Assembly (NCBI GenBank): GCA_017999015.1
Contig: JAGOBZ010000041.1
Span: 1 to 13,274 of the forward strand
Direction: 5' to 3'
DNA from: Kiritimatiellia bacterium
GTDB taxonomy: Bacteria > Verrucomicrobiota > Kiritimatiellia > RFP12 > UBA1067
DNA: 13,274 bases
Of this stretch, positions 7,390-13,274 are shown in pieces. Position 1 is the first letter of the stretch. Each line of letters opens with the position of its first letter. Position numbers and translations under genes: made by a program. Below the pieces are notes generated by a model. The model was not told the DNA's origin. It did not search any database and saw only the letters and a program-made list of their open reading frames with translations.

Positions 7390-7410
7390 GAGCGTCCGTC
7401 AGGATCGCTC
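7390..7410 (-). other. Hairpin in the antiporter leader
   Basis: On the minus strand GAGCG (7410-7406) pairs with CGCTC (7394-7390) and TCC pairs with GGA around a TGAC loop, with one bulged A at 7405. It begins inside the stop codon of the upstream gene and ends 8 bases before the Shine-Dalgarno. No U-run follows, so it is not an ordinary intrinsic terminator. It could stabilise the 5' end or be a protein target. Confidence 0.5.
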
Positions 7411-8800
7411 ACGGGTAGTGTAGCAACGCGCCGCCCTCGGCACAAGCAGGCGCGACCAGATGGTTGGCCTCTTCATTGCCGTCAAACCGCCCCTTGCGAC
7501 TGTTCCACGCCAGACGGCCGGGCACGCGCTGCGCAACGCAGCCCGTCAGCACAGTCTCCGTCAGCGCGCGCACATGGGAAGCGTCGGCGGGTTCCGGCGC
7601 ACCGGCGCGCAGCGCGTCGAGAAAAAGGGTGTGCGTGTCCGCGCCTTTCGGCGGCAGCGGCGCCAGCATGCACGCTTCATGCTTATCGGCGTCCATCAGC
7701 CGAGTCTCGCCGGCCAAAGCCACGCGATGCCGTTCGCCTGTCTCGTCGGCCATCAGCCACACCCCGTCTTCACCCACCAGCAGGCAGCCGCCGCCGGGAA
7801 AAGTCTCGAGCGACCGCATCACCTCCGGCAGACGGCCGGCCGCCGGCCGCCAGCCGCCGTCGTGCCAAGCGAGTGTGACCGGCGGCCGCCGGCGGACCGG
7901 AGCGTCGAAAAACGCCTCAACGCGGCTGGCGCGCGGATACATCTCGGACGTGGCCCCGTCGACCTCCTCCGCCGTCACCGTACGCGGTGCGCCCAGCCCC
8001 AGCGCGCGGAAGGGCAGGCTCAGAAGCCGGCAGCCGATATCGCCCAGAGCGCCCCCCCCGAAATCGTGCCAGCCGCGCCAGTTGTAACGGTGGTAGACGC
8101 GCTGCTTGAACGGCCGCGGCGGCGCCCCGCACAGCCACAGCTCCCAGTCCAGTTCGGGCGGCACCGGGTCGCTGCCCTCCGGCCGGCCGCCGCCCTGCGG
8201 CCACACCGGCCGCGCGGTCCAGGCGTGTATCTCGGTGACCGCGCCGATGATGCCGGCGCGCAGCAGCGTGACCGCGCGGCGGAACGCCGGCCGCGTTGCC
8301 GGCTCGTCGCCCATCCAGAGCGCCACCCCGCGCCGGCGCGCCTCCCGCGTGAGCGCCTCGGTCTCGGCAAGCGAGTGCGCCAGCGGCGGTTCCATGAACA
8401 CATGGCAGCCCTGCGCCATCGCCCAGGCCGCCTGCACGGCGTGCCCGTGGTCTGGCGTGGCGATCAGCACCGCATCGAGCTCGCGCTCGGCTTCGAACAG
8501 CACTCGGAAATCTTTGTAAAGCGTCAGGCCCGGCTGCGTGTCGGCGACTGCGTCGCGCGCCGCGAGCAGCGCGCGCTCGTCCACGTCGCACAGCGCCGCC
8601 AGCCGGTCGCCCGAGGCGCAGACCGCGCGCCAGCACGCCTCGCCGCGCCCTGCCGCGCCGAGCACCGCGACATTCAGCCGGCCGCCGGCGGAACGCCGCC
8701 GCGCCCTGCCGCCGTGCGCCGCAGGGCCGCGACAGCCGCCCGCCAGCGCGCCGCCCGCCAGGACCGTCCCGAGAAAGCGTCTGCGTGTGGTCGTGTTCAT
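7409..8800 (-). CDS. Tat-exported Gfo/Idh/MocA-family protein lacking the usual catalytic Lys and His
   Basis: A 463-residue protein. The N-terminus TTRRRFLGTVLAGGALAGG is a twin-arginine signal, followed by a cysteine (weak lipobox), so export is likely. LNVAVLGAAGRGEACW begins the Rossmann NAD(P)-binding domain. ATPDHGHA, TEIHAWTARPVWPQGG, LDWELWLCGAP and NWRGWHDFGGGALGDIGC match the large secreted Gfo/Idh group of PVC bacteria. In that family the catalytic lysine sits in an EKP motif; here the motif is EPP with P138 at the lysine position. The GDIGCH-type motif ends in R258 in place of histidine, while D254 is kept. I chose ATG 8800 because GGGAGG lies just upstream and the Tat signal starts there. 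Its stop lies 39 bases before the antiporter start; it starts 25 bases after the upstream permease. Fold assignment is firm; enzyme activity is doubtful. Confidence 0.85.
   Translation of the reverse strand: MNTTTRRRFLGTVLAGGALAGGCRGPAAHGGRARRRSAGGRLNVAVLGAAGRGEACWRAVCASGDRLAALCDVDERALLAARDAVADTQPGLTLYKDFRVLFEAERELDAVLIATPDHGHAVQAAWAMAQGCHVFMEPPLAHSLAETEALTREARRRGVALWMGDEPATRPAFRRAVTLLRAGIIGAVTEIHAWTARPVWPQGGGRPEGSDPVPPELDWELWLCGAPPRPFKQRVYHRYNWRGWHDFGGGALGDIGCRLLSLPFRALGLGAPRTVTAEEVDGATSEMYPRASRVEAFFDAPVRRRPPVTLAWHDGGWRPAAGRLPEVMRSLETFPGGGCLLVGEDGVWLMADETGERHRVALAGETRLMDADKHEACMLAPLPPKGADTHTLFLDALRAGAPEPADASHVRALTETVLTGCVAQRVPGRLAWNSRKGRFDGNEEANHLVAPACAEGGALLHYP
7417..7445 (-). promoter_or_regulatory. 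Candidate promoter of the antiporter-alr unit, inside the 3' end of the upstream gene
   Basis: TTGTGC (7445-7440), a 17-nt spacer and TACACT (7422-7417) on the minus strand predict a start near 7410 and a leader of about 41 nt. It sits in the last codons of the Gfo/Idh/MocA gene, so the antiporter could be expressed apart from the ABC operon. The -10 is identical to that at 12294-12299. Confidence 0.6.
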
Positions 8801-8825
8801 GTGTCCTCCCCGCGCCGTGCGCGCG

Positions 8826-10217
8826 TCACTCCGTGTCCGCCAGTTCGCGCCGCCGCAGCACCGCGCAGCCCGCCGCCGCCAGCAGCAGCGGGAGCAGCAG
8901 GGCATTCCAGCCCAGCGACACCCGCAGCATGCCGGCATCAAGCCTTTCGCCGTTCGTCAAGGCCGCCAGCGGCTCGGCCTGCAGGGCGCGGCGCGTGGCA
9001 CCATGCACCGTGCGCGACACCAGTACGCCCGCGCGGTTGCTCCATTTTTGGGCATCCTCCTCCGATACCGCCTGCACCACCGAGTTGCCCACCATCGTGA
9101 GAACCAGCAGGACCGTCGCCACGAAAGCGGCCACCGGCAGCGAGAAACAGACGCTCAGCGTCAAACCGAAGGCCGCCAGCAGCGCCAGCACGCTCCAGTG
9201 CACCGCCGCCGCGCGCATCAGATTCATCCAGAAACTGCCCCCCGGCGTCAGCAAGGCCACATCCTTGCGAAAGCGCAGCAGAAGGCCCGCCGCGCGCTGA
9301 GCGTCGCCGGTGTGCGCAAAGCTCAGCTCAAACGTGCGCAGTCCGGCGGCCGGAACTTGGCCGAAGGCGCGCGCCTCAACGTCAAACTCGATCTCCTTCA
9401 GCGTGAAATCGTCCAGCGGCACCTCAACAGCCCGTGCCGTCTCGACACTTCCCAGCCGGCAGATGCCGCTCACCTGCGCCCGCGTGTTGTACTCCGTCTC
9501 AAAACGCAGGCGCGCGGTGACCGCCTCGTCGGCGTACAGCGGCCGGGACAGGCGGAAGCGCCACGACTGCCGGCCCCCCGGAGGGATCTCGGTGTACTTC
9601 TCGTGCGCCTTCTCCTCCAGCACGCGCAGAATGGTTCGCTCGCTGTAGCCCTGCGGCAGCTCATTGCGCGCCCGCAAGTCGGCCAGCGTGTCGCGCGCCT
9701 CCTCGCGCGGGGTCGGCAGCAGCGGACGCGTCACATGACGACTGACCGGTTGTTCAATCACCTCCCAACCGTCGCGGTGCATGCGCCAGCGCACCTGCGA
9801 GTAGACGCCCGCGTAAACGGCCAGCAACGCCGCCGCATTCAGCGCCAGCAGGGCCAGCCACTTGCCGACCCAGAATTCGGCCGCGCACACCGGCTTGACG
9901 GCCGAGAGCTGCATGCGGGCGCTGTCGATCTCCGCCGCAAATAGGGCGCAGGCCGCCCAGAGTGTCGCCAGACAGAGAAGTCCGAAGGCAAAGCCCAGCG
10001 TGTAGGTAAGCAGGATGTGCAGCTCTCCCTCGGGTGTGCCGTCACCCTTCACGACGCCGGGCAGCACCAGCACGCAGGCCGCCAGCAGCGCCAGCAGCGC
10101 CGCGACCGTCCGCGTCCGTAGCGCGGCCCGCACGGCGAGAACCGCCACGCCGCCGATGCGCCGCGCAGACGCCGCCGCCGCGTTCCTGTTCTGTGCGTCA
10201 TTTGTCATGCGTGTCAT
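8826..10217 (-). CDS. ABC-2-type exporter permease with a large extracytoplasmic domain
   Basis: About 463 residues. Likely membrane segments lie at about 37-55, 68-93 and 119-139. A soluble domain of roughly 200 residues (about 141-340) rich in charged and beta-type sequence follows. Two more hydrophobic segments (AAAVHWSVLALLAAFGLTL and PVAAFVATVLLVLTMVG) and a final one near the C-terminus (ALLLPLLLAAAGCAVL) end in a basic tail. This layout fits ABC-2 permeases in which a soluble domain is inserted between two membrane bundles. It is adjacent to the ATPase gene, so the two should form one complex. The start is uncertain: ATG 10217 and ATG 10208 are in frame, neither has a Shine-Dalgarno, and the bases just upstream are CCTCCCTCCC, the reverse of one. 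The substrate cannot be inferred. Confidence 0.8.
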   Translation of the reverse strand: MTRMTNDAQNRNAAAASARRIGGVAVLAVRAALRTRTVAALLALLAACVLVLPGVVKGDGTPEGELHILLTYTLGFAFGLLCLATLWAACALFAAEIDSARMQLSAVKPVCAAEFWVGKWLALLALNAAALLAVYAGVYSQVRWRMHRDGWEVIEQPVSRHVTRPLLPTPREEARDTLADLRARNELPQGYSERTILRVLEEKAHEKYTEIPPGGRQSWRFRLSRPLYADEAVTARLRFETEYNTRAQVSGICRLGSVETARAVEVPLDDFTLKEIEFDVEARAFGQVPAAGLRTFELSFAHTGDAQRAAGLLLRFRKDVALLTPGGSFWMNLMRAAAVHWSVLALLAAFGLTLSVCFSLPVAAFVATVLLVLTMVGNSVVQAVSEEDAQKWSNRAGVLVSRTVHGATRRALQAEPLAALTNGERLDAGMLRVSLGWNALLLPLLLAAAGCAVLRRRELADTE

Positions 10218-10228
10218 CAAGGGAGGGA

Positions 10229-10263
10229 GGAGTTAGGAGTTAGGAGTTAGGAATTAGGAGTTT
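10229..10263 (+). repeat. Five 7-bp tandem units (GGAGTTA) overlapping the ATPase stop codon
   Basis: GGAGTTA is repeated three times, followed by GGAATTA and GGAGTTT (10229-10263). On the minus strand the unit reads TAACTCC. The seven-base period puts TAA triplets in all three frames. One of them (10256-10254) is the actual stop of the ATPase gene, and the first unit encodes its last residues. Confidence 0.9.
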
Positions 10264-11171
10264 GGCGGAGGGGGCGTATTGAGGAACGGCGCTATGGCGA
10301 ACGCGCGCTGCCGTCCGTCCTGCGCGACCACCTGCAGGAAGTAGCGCTCCAGGCTCATCGCCGGATATTCCTGCCGCACGCGCCGTCCCGTGCGCGTCTC
10401 CAGCTCGGCGCGCACCGCCGCGGCGGACGGCTCGTCCAGGCCCTCCACCTCAAAGCGCACGGCGTCCGGCTGGCGCAGCAACTCGGCGATCTTACCTTCG
10501 GCGCGCAGCACGCCGCGCTCAAGGATCGCCACGCGGTCGCACACATCCTCGACATCCGCCAGCAGGTGCGACGTCATCAGCACTGTCACACCGCCCCTGG
10601 CCAGCGCGCAGACCAGATCCTTGACCTCGCGGCTGCCGATCGGATCGAGTCCCGAAGTCGGCTCATCGAGGACCAGCAATGCGGGCGCGTTGACCAGCGC
10701 CTGGGCCAGGCCCACGCGGCGCGCCATGCCCTTTGAAAACCCGCCCACCGCGCGGTCGGCGGCATGCTCGAGATCCACCATGGCCAGCAGCTCGCGCGTG
10801 CGTCGCGCCGCCTCCCCGCGCGGCATGCCGAAAAGGCTGGCGTAGTACAGCAGCGTCTCGCGCGGCGTCAGGAAGGGATGCAGGTGCGAGACCTCGGGCA
10901 GATAGCCGATGCGCGCCTTGGCGCGCGTGTCGTCGGGCGCCGCGCCCAGCACGCGCACCACGCCGGCCGTGGGGCGCAGCAGGCCGAGCAGCATCTTGAT
11001 CGTGGTGCTCTTGCCGGAGCCGTTCGGCCCCAGCAGACCGAAGACCTCGCCGTCGTTGACCGTGAGATCCAGCCCCTTGACCGCCTCCACGGTGGGACGG
11101 CGCCAGAAATCGCGGAAGACTTTACGCAGCCCGCGCGTCTCGATCACCGGTTGCTGTTTGCTTTCAGGCAT
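10254..11171 (-). CDS. ABC exporter ATP-binding protein (GldA/CcmA-like)
   Basis: A 305-residue ATPase that would power the two flanking permeases. Walker A is GPNGSGKST (48-56). The Q-loop region IGYLPEVSHLHPFLT has glutamate at the usual glutamine, common in this exporter subfamily. The ABC signature is GFSKGMARR (144-152), Walker B is LLVLDE (165-170), the D-loop is SGLD (173-176) and the H-loop is H202 in MTSHLLAD. A C-terminal extension of about 70 residues beyond the NBD is typical of the subfamily. I chose ATG 11171 because AAGGAG lies 8 bases upstream; an upstream in-frame extension would overlap the first permease. The gene starts 32 bases after that permease stops. Its stop codon is contributed by the 7-bp repeat, so the Pro-rich C-terminal end (NTPPPPNS) may be a recent extension. 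Confidence 0.93.
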   Translation of the reverse strand: MPESKQQPVIETRGLRKVFRDFWRRPTVEAVKGLDLTVNDGEVFGLLGPNGSGKSTTIKMLLGLLRPTAGVVRVLGAAPDDTRAKARIGYLPEVSHLHPFLTPRETLLYYASLFGMPRGEAARRTRELLAMVDLEHAADRAVGGFSKGMARRVGLAQALVNAPALLVLDEPTSGLDPIGSREVKDLVCALARGGVTVLMTSHLLADVEDVCDRVAILERGVLRAEGKIAELLRQPDAVRFEVEGLDEPSAAAVRAELETRTGRRVRQEYPAMSLERYFLQVVAQDGRQRAFAIAPFLNTPPPPNS

Positions 11172-11203
11172 GTCCCGTCTCCTTCTGCGCGTCGCCGCGC
11201 GCC

Positions 11204-12286
11204 TCATCCCAGATCCCGTTCCCGGAACGCCAGGCAGCCGGCGCCCAAGAAGAACGCGCAGCACGTCAGCGCGTAGAGCGCGGCCTCGCCGACATAGCGC
11301 CAGGCGATGCGTCCGCCGCGCGCGACCGCGTCGCACAGCCAGAAATTCTGCAGGTCCGGCAGCAGCCCCGCCGCCAGACCGCGCCCCGACCAGAACGGTG
11401 CGCCGGTCAGCAGCGAGTCGCCGGCCAGTCCCAACAGCAGCACGCCGGCGCAGACTGCGAGGGTCGAGCCGGTCGACAGGCGCGTGGCCAGCGCCGTGGC
11501 CAGCGCCGTGAAGACCGCCAGCGCGAAGAGCACCAGCAGCGCGGCGGGGATCACGCGCAGGTTCAGCTCCGGGTGATAGAACACCCAGCCCGCCGCCTGG
11601 GCGTGGTCCGCGCCGCAGCCGGTGCAGGCGGCCTCACCATGCAAAGGATAGAGCTGCCCCAAGCGATTATAAAAACCGGTGCCCAGCGCCACCAGAACCT
11701 GCGAAAGCGACACGCCGACAAAAGCCGAGACGCCGAACCGCCGCCGGCCGAAATAGTGGCGCGCCGCCGCGACGAGCAATGCCGCGGCCACGCCCGCCAC
11801 GCCCAGCGCCAGCGTGATCACATCCGTCACGTAGCCGGCGTAATCCGCGTGCGTGATGAAGTGCGCCGAGCCGCGCTCCGCCAGCAGCGTCGCCGACAGC
11901 ACGCCCAGCCCGAACAGAGCGGTCACCGCGAGCACCCCCAGCGCCTTCGCCAGCAGAAAGGTCACGCGCCGCACCGGCTTGCCCAGCGCGGCGGCGGCAG
12001 TGCCGCGCGCGATCTCGCCGGACACCGTGCGCCCGGCCGTGCCGGCGGCGAGCACCAGGCCGAACACCAGCAGACACGACAAGCCGCTGTCGCGAGCGAG
12101 CCGCCCGTCCTCGCCGAAACGGTGGAACTGGAAGACCGGCACCAGCAGCGTCGTCATCACCGCCGAGAGCATGATCAGAAAGGCGACCGGCTGCTGGATC
12201 GCTTCGACCAGCGTGGCCCTCGCGATGGCCCTCACCTGTTTCAACGCAAGGCCCCGCGCACCGCTTTGAGCGTCATGGGGAAACAT
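11204..12286 (-). CDS. ABC-2-type exporter permease, first gene of the operon
   Basis: A 360-residue polytopic membrane protein. A short amphipathic N-terminus (LKQVRAIARATLVEAIQQP) leads into a membrane segment at about 33-51. Others lie at about 68-86, 109-135, 153-175, 185-203, 246-266, 276-292 and 334-353. The cytoplasmic motif SGEIARGTAAAALGKPVRR (89-107) matches the coupling region of ABC-2 permeases. Residues 221-224 are CTGC followed by GADH, in a loop between membrane segments, so a redox or metal site is possible. I place the start at ATG 12286. The promoter -10 hexamer ends only 7 nt before it and there is no Shine-Dalgarno, so the message may be leaderless. A TTG at 12322 lies within the -35 and is an unlikely start. 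Exporter assignment is firm; the cargo is unknown. Confidence 0.85.
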   Translation of the reverse strand: MFPHDAQSGARGLALKQVRAIARATLVEAIQQPVAFLIMLSAVMTTLLVPVFQFHRFGEDGRLARDSGLSCLLVFGLVLAAGTAGRTVSGEIARGTAAAALGKPVRRVTFLLAKALGVLAVTALFGLGVLSATLLAERGSAHFITHADYAGYVTDVITLALGVAGVAAALLVAAARHYFGRRRFGVSAFVGVSLSQVLVALGTGFYNRLGQLYPLHGEAACTGCGADHAQAAGWVFYHPELNLRVIPAALLVLFALAVFTALATALATRLSTGSTLAVCAGVLLLGLAGDSLLTGAPFWSGRGLAAGLLPDLQNFWLCDAVARGGRIAWRYVGEAALYALTCCAFFLGAGCLAFRERDLG

Positions 12287-12293
12287 GGCGCAG

Positions 12294-12322
12294 AGTGTAG
12301 CGGATCGCCCCTTAACCGTCAA
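12294..12322 (-). promoter_or_regulatory. Strong candidate sigma70-type promoter of the ABC operon
   Basis: On the minus strand TTGACG (12322-12317), an exact 17-nt spacer and TACACT (12299-12294) form the best promoter in the window. The predicted start is at 12288-12286, which is the A of the chosen start codon or within 2 nt of it. Confidence 0.75.
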
Positions 12323-12368
12323 AGAGCAGTCATCAAAAATGGCGTTGAGTGTTTGGCCATGCTGAATG

Positions 12369-12463
12369 GGTTTCTGGTTTCGGGTTCCAGGTTTCTGCTT
12401 GAGTCAGACGTGTCAGACCGGTCAGACAACTCCTCCTTCCTCCCTCCTCCTTTCTCCTTTTTC
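12369..12463 (-). repeat. Composite intergenic repeat, copy 2
   Basis: Read on the plus strand it has GGTTTCTGGTTTCGGGTTCC, a diverged second unit, CTTGAGTCAGAC, three GTCAGAC-like units and a 35-nt pyrimidine tract (12429-12463). This is the reverse complement of the module order at 3501-3573. The 12-base core TTGAGTCAGACN is shared, and this copy has three GTCAGAC units where the other has two. Confidence 0.8.
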
Positions 12464-12510
12464 CAACCCCGCGTACCGTTTCGCGGCTCGAAAAAAAATG
12501 GTTTTCCCGC

Positions 12511-12539
12511 TTGCAAGTCTGCGGGCCGTTTGATAAATT
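12511..12539 (+). promoter_or_regulatory. Possible tRNA-Asp promoter
   Basis: TTGCAA (12511-12516), a 17-nt spacer and TAAATT (12534-12539) match consensus at four of six positions each. Transcription would start about 10 bases before the tRNA. Confidence 0.35.
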
Positions 12540-12555
12540 TCATTCACTTTTTCGC

Positions 12556-12632
12556 GGGGTGGTGGCGCAATTGGTTAGCGCACCGGACTGTCGATCCGGT
12601 GGTCGCGGGTTCGAATCCCGTCCACCCCGCCA
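12556..12632 (+). tRNA. tRNA-Asp (anticodon GTC), CCA encoded
   Basis: The 77-nt cloverleaf is complete. The acceptor stem is GGGGTGG with CCACCCC. The D arm is GCGC/GCGC around AATTGGTTA. The anticodon stem CCGGA/TCCGG encloses CTGTCGA with anticodon GTC at 12590-12592. The variable loop has 5 nt, and the T arm GCGGG/CCCGT holds TTCGAAT. Discriminator G is followed by a genomically encoded CCA (12630-12632). G73 and GTC are the classical identity elements for aspartyl-tRNA synthetase. An integrase gene lies 127 bases downstream, so the 3' half is the likely attachment site of the neighbouring element. Confidence 0.97.
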
Positions 12633-12644
12633 TTCAATTTCTTC

Positions 12645-12681
12645 AAAAAGCCGTGAATTCCCAAAGAATTCGCGGTTTTTT
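12645..12681 (+). terminator. Intrinsic terminator after tRNA-Asp
   Basis: A 16-bp stem pairs 12645-12660 with 12666-12681 around the loop CCAAA. GAATTC pairs perfectly at the top, two G-U wobbles follow, and A-rich and T-rich arms form the base, ending in a run of six T. The A-rich 5' arm means it could also work on the opposite strand. Confidence 0.85.
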
Positions 12682-12691
12682 GTTGTTGTGG

Positions 12692-12713
12692 GGTATGGTA
12701 AAGGTATGGTAGA
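12692..12713 (+). repeat. Two 11-bp direct repeats upstream of the integrase
   Basis: GGTATGGTAAA (12692-12702) is followed immediately by GGTATGGTAGA (12703-12713), one mismatch. The spacing is about one helical turn. They overlap a possible -10 (TAGAAT, 12710-12715) and lie 47-68 bases before the integrase ATG. This is consistent with arm-type recombinase sites or an operator, but the role is inferred. Confidence 0.6.
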
Positions 12714-12759
12714 ATATGGGCGTTCAAACAACTTCAGCTATTTGGAAGGAACGTGAAAA

Positions 12760-13274
12760 ATGGCCCTCTATAAGCAGCCGAAGAGCAAATACTGGTGGTT
12801 TCAGATTATGACGCCGGAAGGGAAGCGTATCCGGAAGTCGACGAAAACCGAGGACCGCGCCAAGGCGGAGGTCGTGGAGAAGACGTTTCTCATGGCCGTC
12901 AGGCGCGAAGGCCCGGCTGATCTGCTGCATGCCATGCTGGATGCCGTGCTCGGGCGGGCGGTAAAAACCTCGCTGGGGCTCGATCAGGTCTGGCATGTCT
13001 ACACGGAGTGGCTCCGGGCGACCGGCAAGGAGCTGGAGAAAACCACGCTGAACGCGCGGGCAAGCGCGCTGCGCCGACTGTCGGACTGGGCGAAAAAGGA
13101 TTACCCGGCCGCCGAACAGGTGGAGGCGGTCGACCGCGCGGCGGCTACCGCCTTCGCCGCCTCGCTCGCGGATGCGGGCATGAAGGGCAAGACCCGGCAG
13201 AATATCCTAGGTGACCTGTCGGCCGTCTGGGAGGCTCTAAGGCGCTCGCGCGACGGGATCACCAATCCCTGGCC
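12760..13274 (+). CDS. Tyrosine recombinase (phage-type integrase), N-terminal part, cut by window edge
   Basis: The frame from ATG 12760 is open to the right edge (171 complete codons). GGAAGGA lies 9 bases upstream. Residues 1-60 (LYKQPKSKYWWFQI, GKRIRKSTKTED) resemble the arm-binding domain of tyrosine integrases. About 75-171 matches the SAM-like core-binding domain: VWHVYTEWLRATGKELEKTT, ALRRLSDWAKK, TRQNILGDLSAVWEALRRS and the NPW that usually precedes the catalytic domain. The catalytic R-H-R-Y domain is outside the window, so activity cannot be judged. Position and orientation immediately downstream of tRNA-Asp indicate an element that integrates into the 3' end of that tRNA gene. It is on the opposite strand to all other protein genes here and likely acquired. 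Confidence 0.88.
   Translation, partial: MALYKQPKSKYWWFQIMTPEGKRIRKSTKTEDRAKAEVVEKTFLMAVRREGPADLLHAMLDAVLGRAVKTSLGLDQVWHVYTEWLRATGKELEKTTLNARASALRRLSDWAKKDYPAAEQVEAVDRAAATAFAASLADAGMKGKTRQNILGDLSAVWEALRRSRDGITNPW

Larger units (their letters stand above)
12323..12555. other. Divergent intergenic region between the ABC operon and tRNA-Asp
   Basis: These 233 bases hold the second copy of the composite repeat (12369-12463), an A8 run (12491-12498), a CCCGC/GCGGG inverted repeat around TTGCAAGTCT (12506-12525) and a possible tRNA promoter. I see no credible coding sequence here. Confidence 0.7.

Noticed and set aside
4724..7423. An open frame of 899 codons on the plus strand
   Set aside because: It is the mirror of the antiporter gene in GC-rich DNA. 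The translation is rich in Arg, Gln and His with no domain or membrane pattern, while the minus strand has clear family motifs.
8801..8941. Longer start for the Gfo/Idh/MocA gene at 8941
   Set aside because: The extension overlaps the upstream permease, is Arg/Cys-rich, and would bury the Tat signal that starts at 8800 behind a good GGGAGG site.
7460..9944. Long plus-strand open frames (7460-9100 and 8538-9944)
   Set aside because: Their translations are low-complexity Arg/Ala/Pro sequence opposite the Gfo/Idh and permease genes, whose motifs are unmistakable.
12554..12630. Alternative tRNA start with a GCGGGGT/ACCCCGC acceptor stem
   Set aside because: That register misplaces the discriminator and CCA. 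Starting at 12556 gives a full cloverleaf with G73 and CCA.
11573..12712. Plus-strand open frame running through the promoter, composite repeat and tRNA
   Set aside because: It covers a tRNA gene and non-coding repeats and has no recognisable domain.
12724..12996. Minus-strand open frame opposite the integrase start
   Set aside because: The plus strand has a good ribosome site and integrase N-terminal motifs; this frame has neither.

Overview
The window is GC-rich, densely packed bacterial chromosome. Gene style suggests a PVC-superphylum bacterium of the Kiritimatiellota, Verrucomicrobiota, Lentisphaerota or Planctomycetota type. The hints are a Tat-exported Gfo/Idh/MocA protein, a receiver-TPR regulator whose TPR resembles those common in PVC proteins, and an antiporter-EIIA fusion. 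This placement is an inference from gene style, not from a marker gene.

All protein genes from 1 to 12286 lie on the minus strand and fall into three apparent transcription units. Each is preceded by a promoter-like element with the same layout: TTGNNN, a 17-nt spacer, then TACACT or CACACT. Unit 1 (12286 to 7409) encodes an ABC exporter, made of permease, ATPase and a second permease with a large extracytoplasmic domain. It is followed by a Tat-targeted Gfo/Idh/MocA oxidoreductase-like protein that lacks both expected catalytic residues. Unit 2 (7369 to 3575) encodes a CPA2-type cation:proton antiporter fused to two PTS EIIA-like domains, the second without its phospho-histidine, then alanine racemase. 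Unit 3 (3354 to beyond the left edge) encodes a lactonase-family beta-propeller, a soluble hybrid histidine kinase interrupted by an in-frame TAA, and a receiver-TPR response regulator cut by the window edge.

The intergenic DNA carries repeats. A 71-nt purine tract with five perfect AGAAGGAG units lies at 3453-3523. A composite repeat (CCCGAAACCAGGAA units, GTCTGAC units and a purine tract) occurs at 3501-3573 and again, inverted, at 12369-12463. A 7-bp tandem repeat overlaps the ATPase stop codon at 10229-10263.

On the right, the strand changes. A complete tRNA-Asp(GTC) with encoded CCA (12556-12632) is followed by an intrinsic terminator and then the start of a tyrosine-recombinase integrase running off the right edge. 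This looks like the left boundary of an element integrated at the tRNA-Asp gene, with its body outside the window. No protein-free stretch exceeds 300 bases. I saw no complete new defence system. The best leads are the apparent pseudoenzyme in the ABC operon, the antiporter-EIIA-EIIA fusion, the interrupted kinase and the repeat family.
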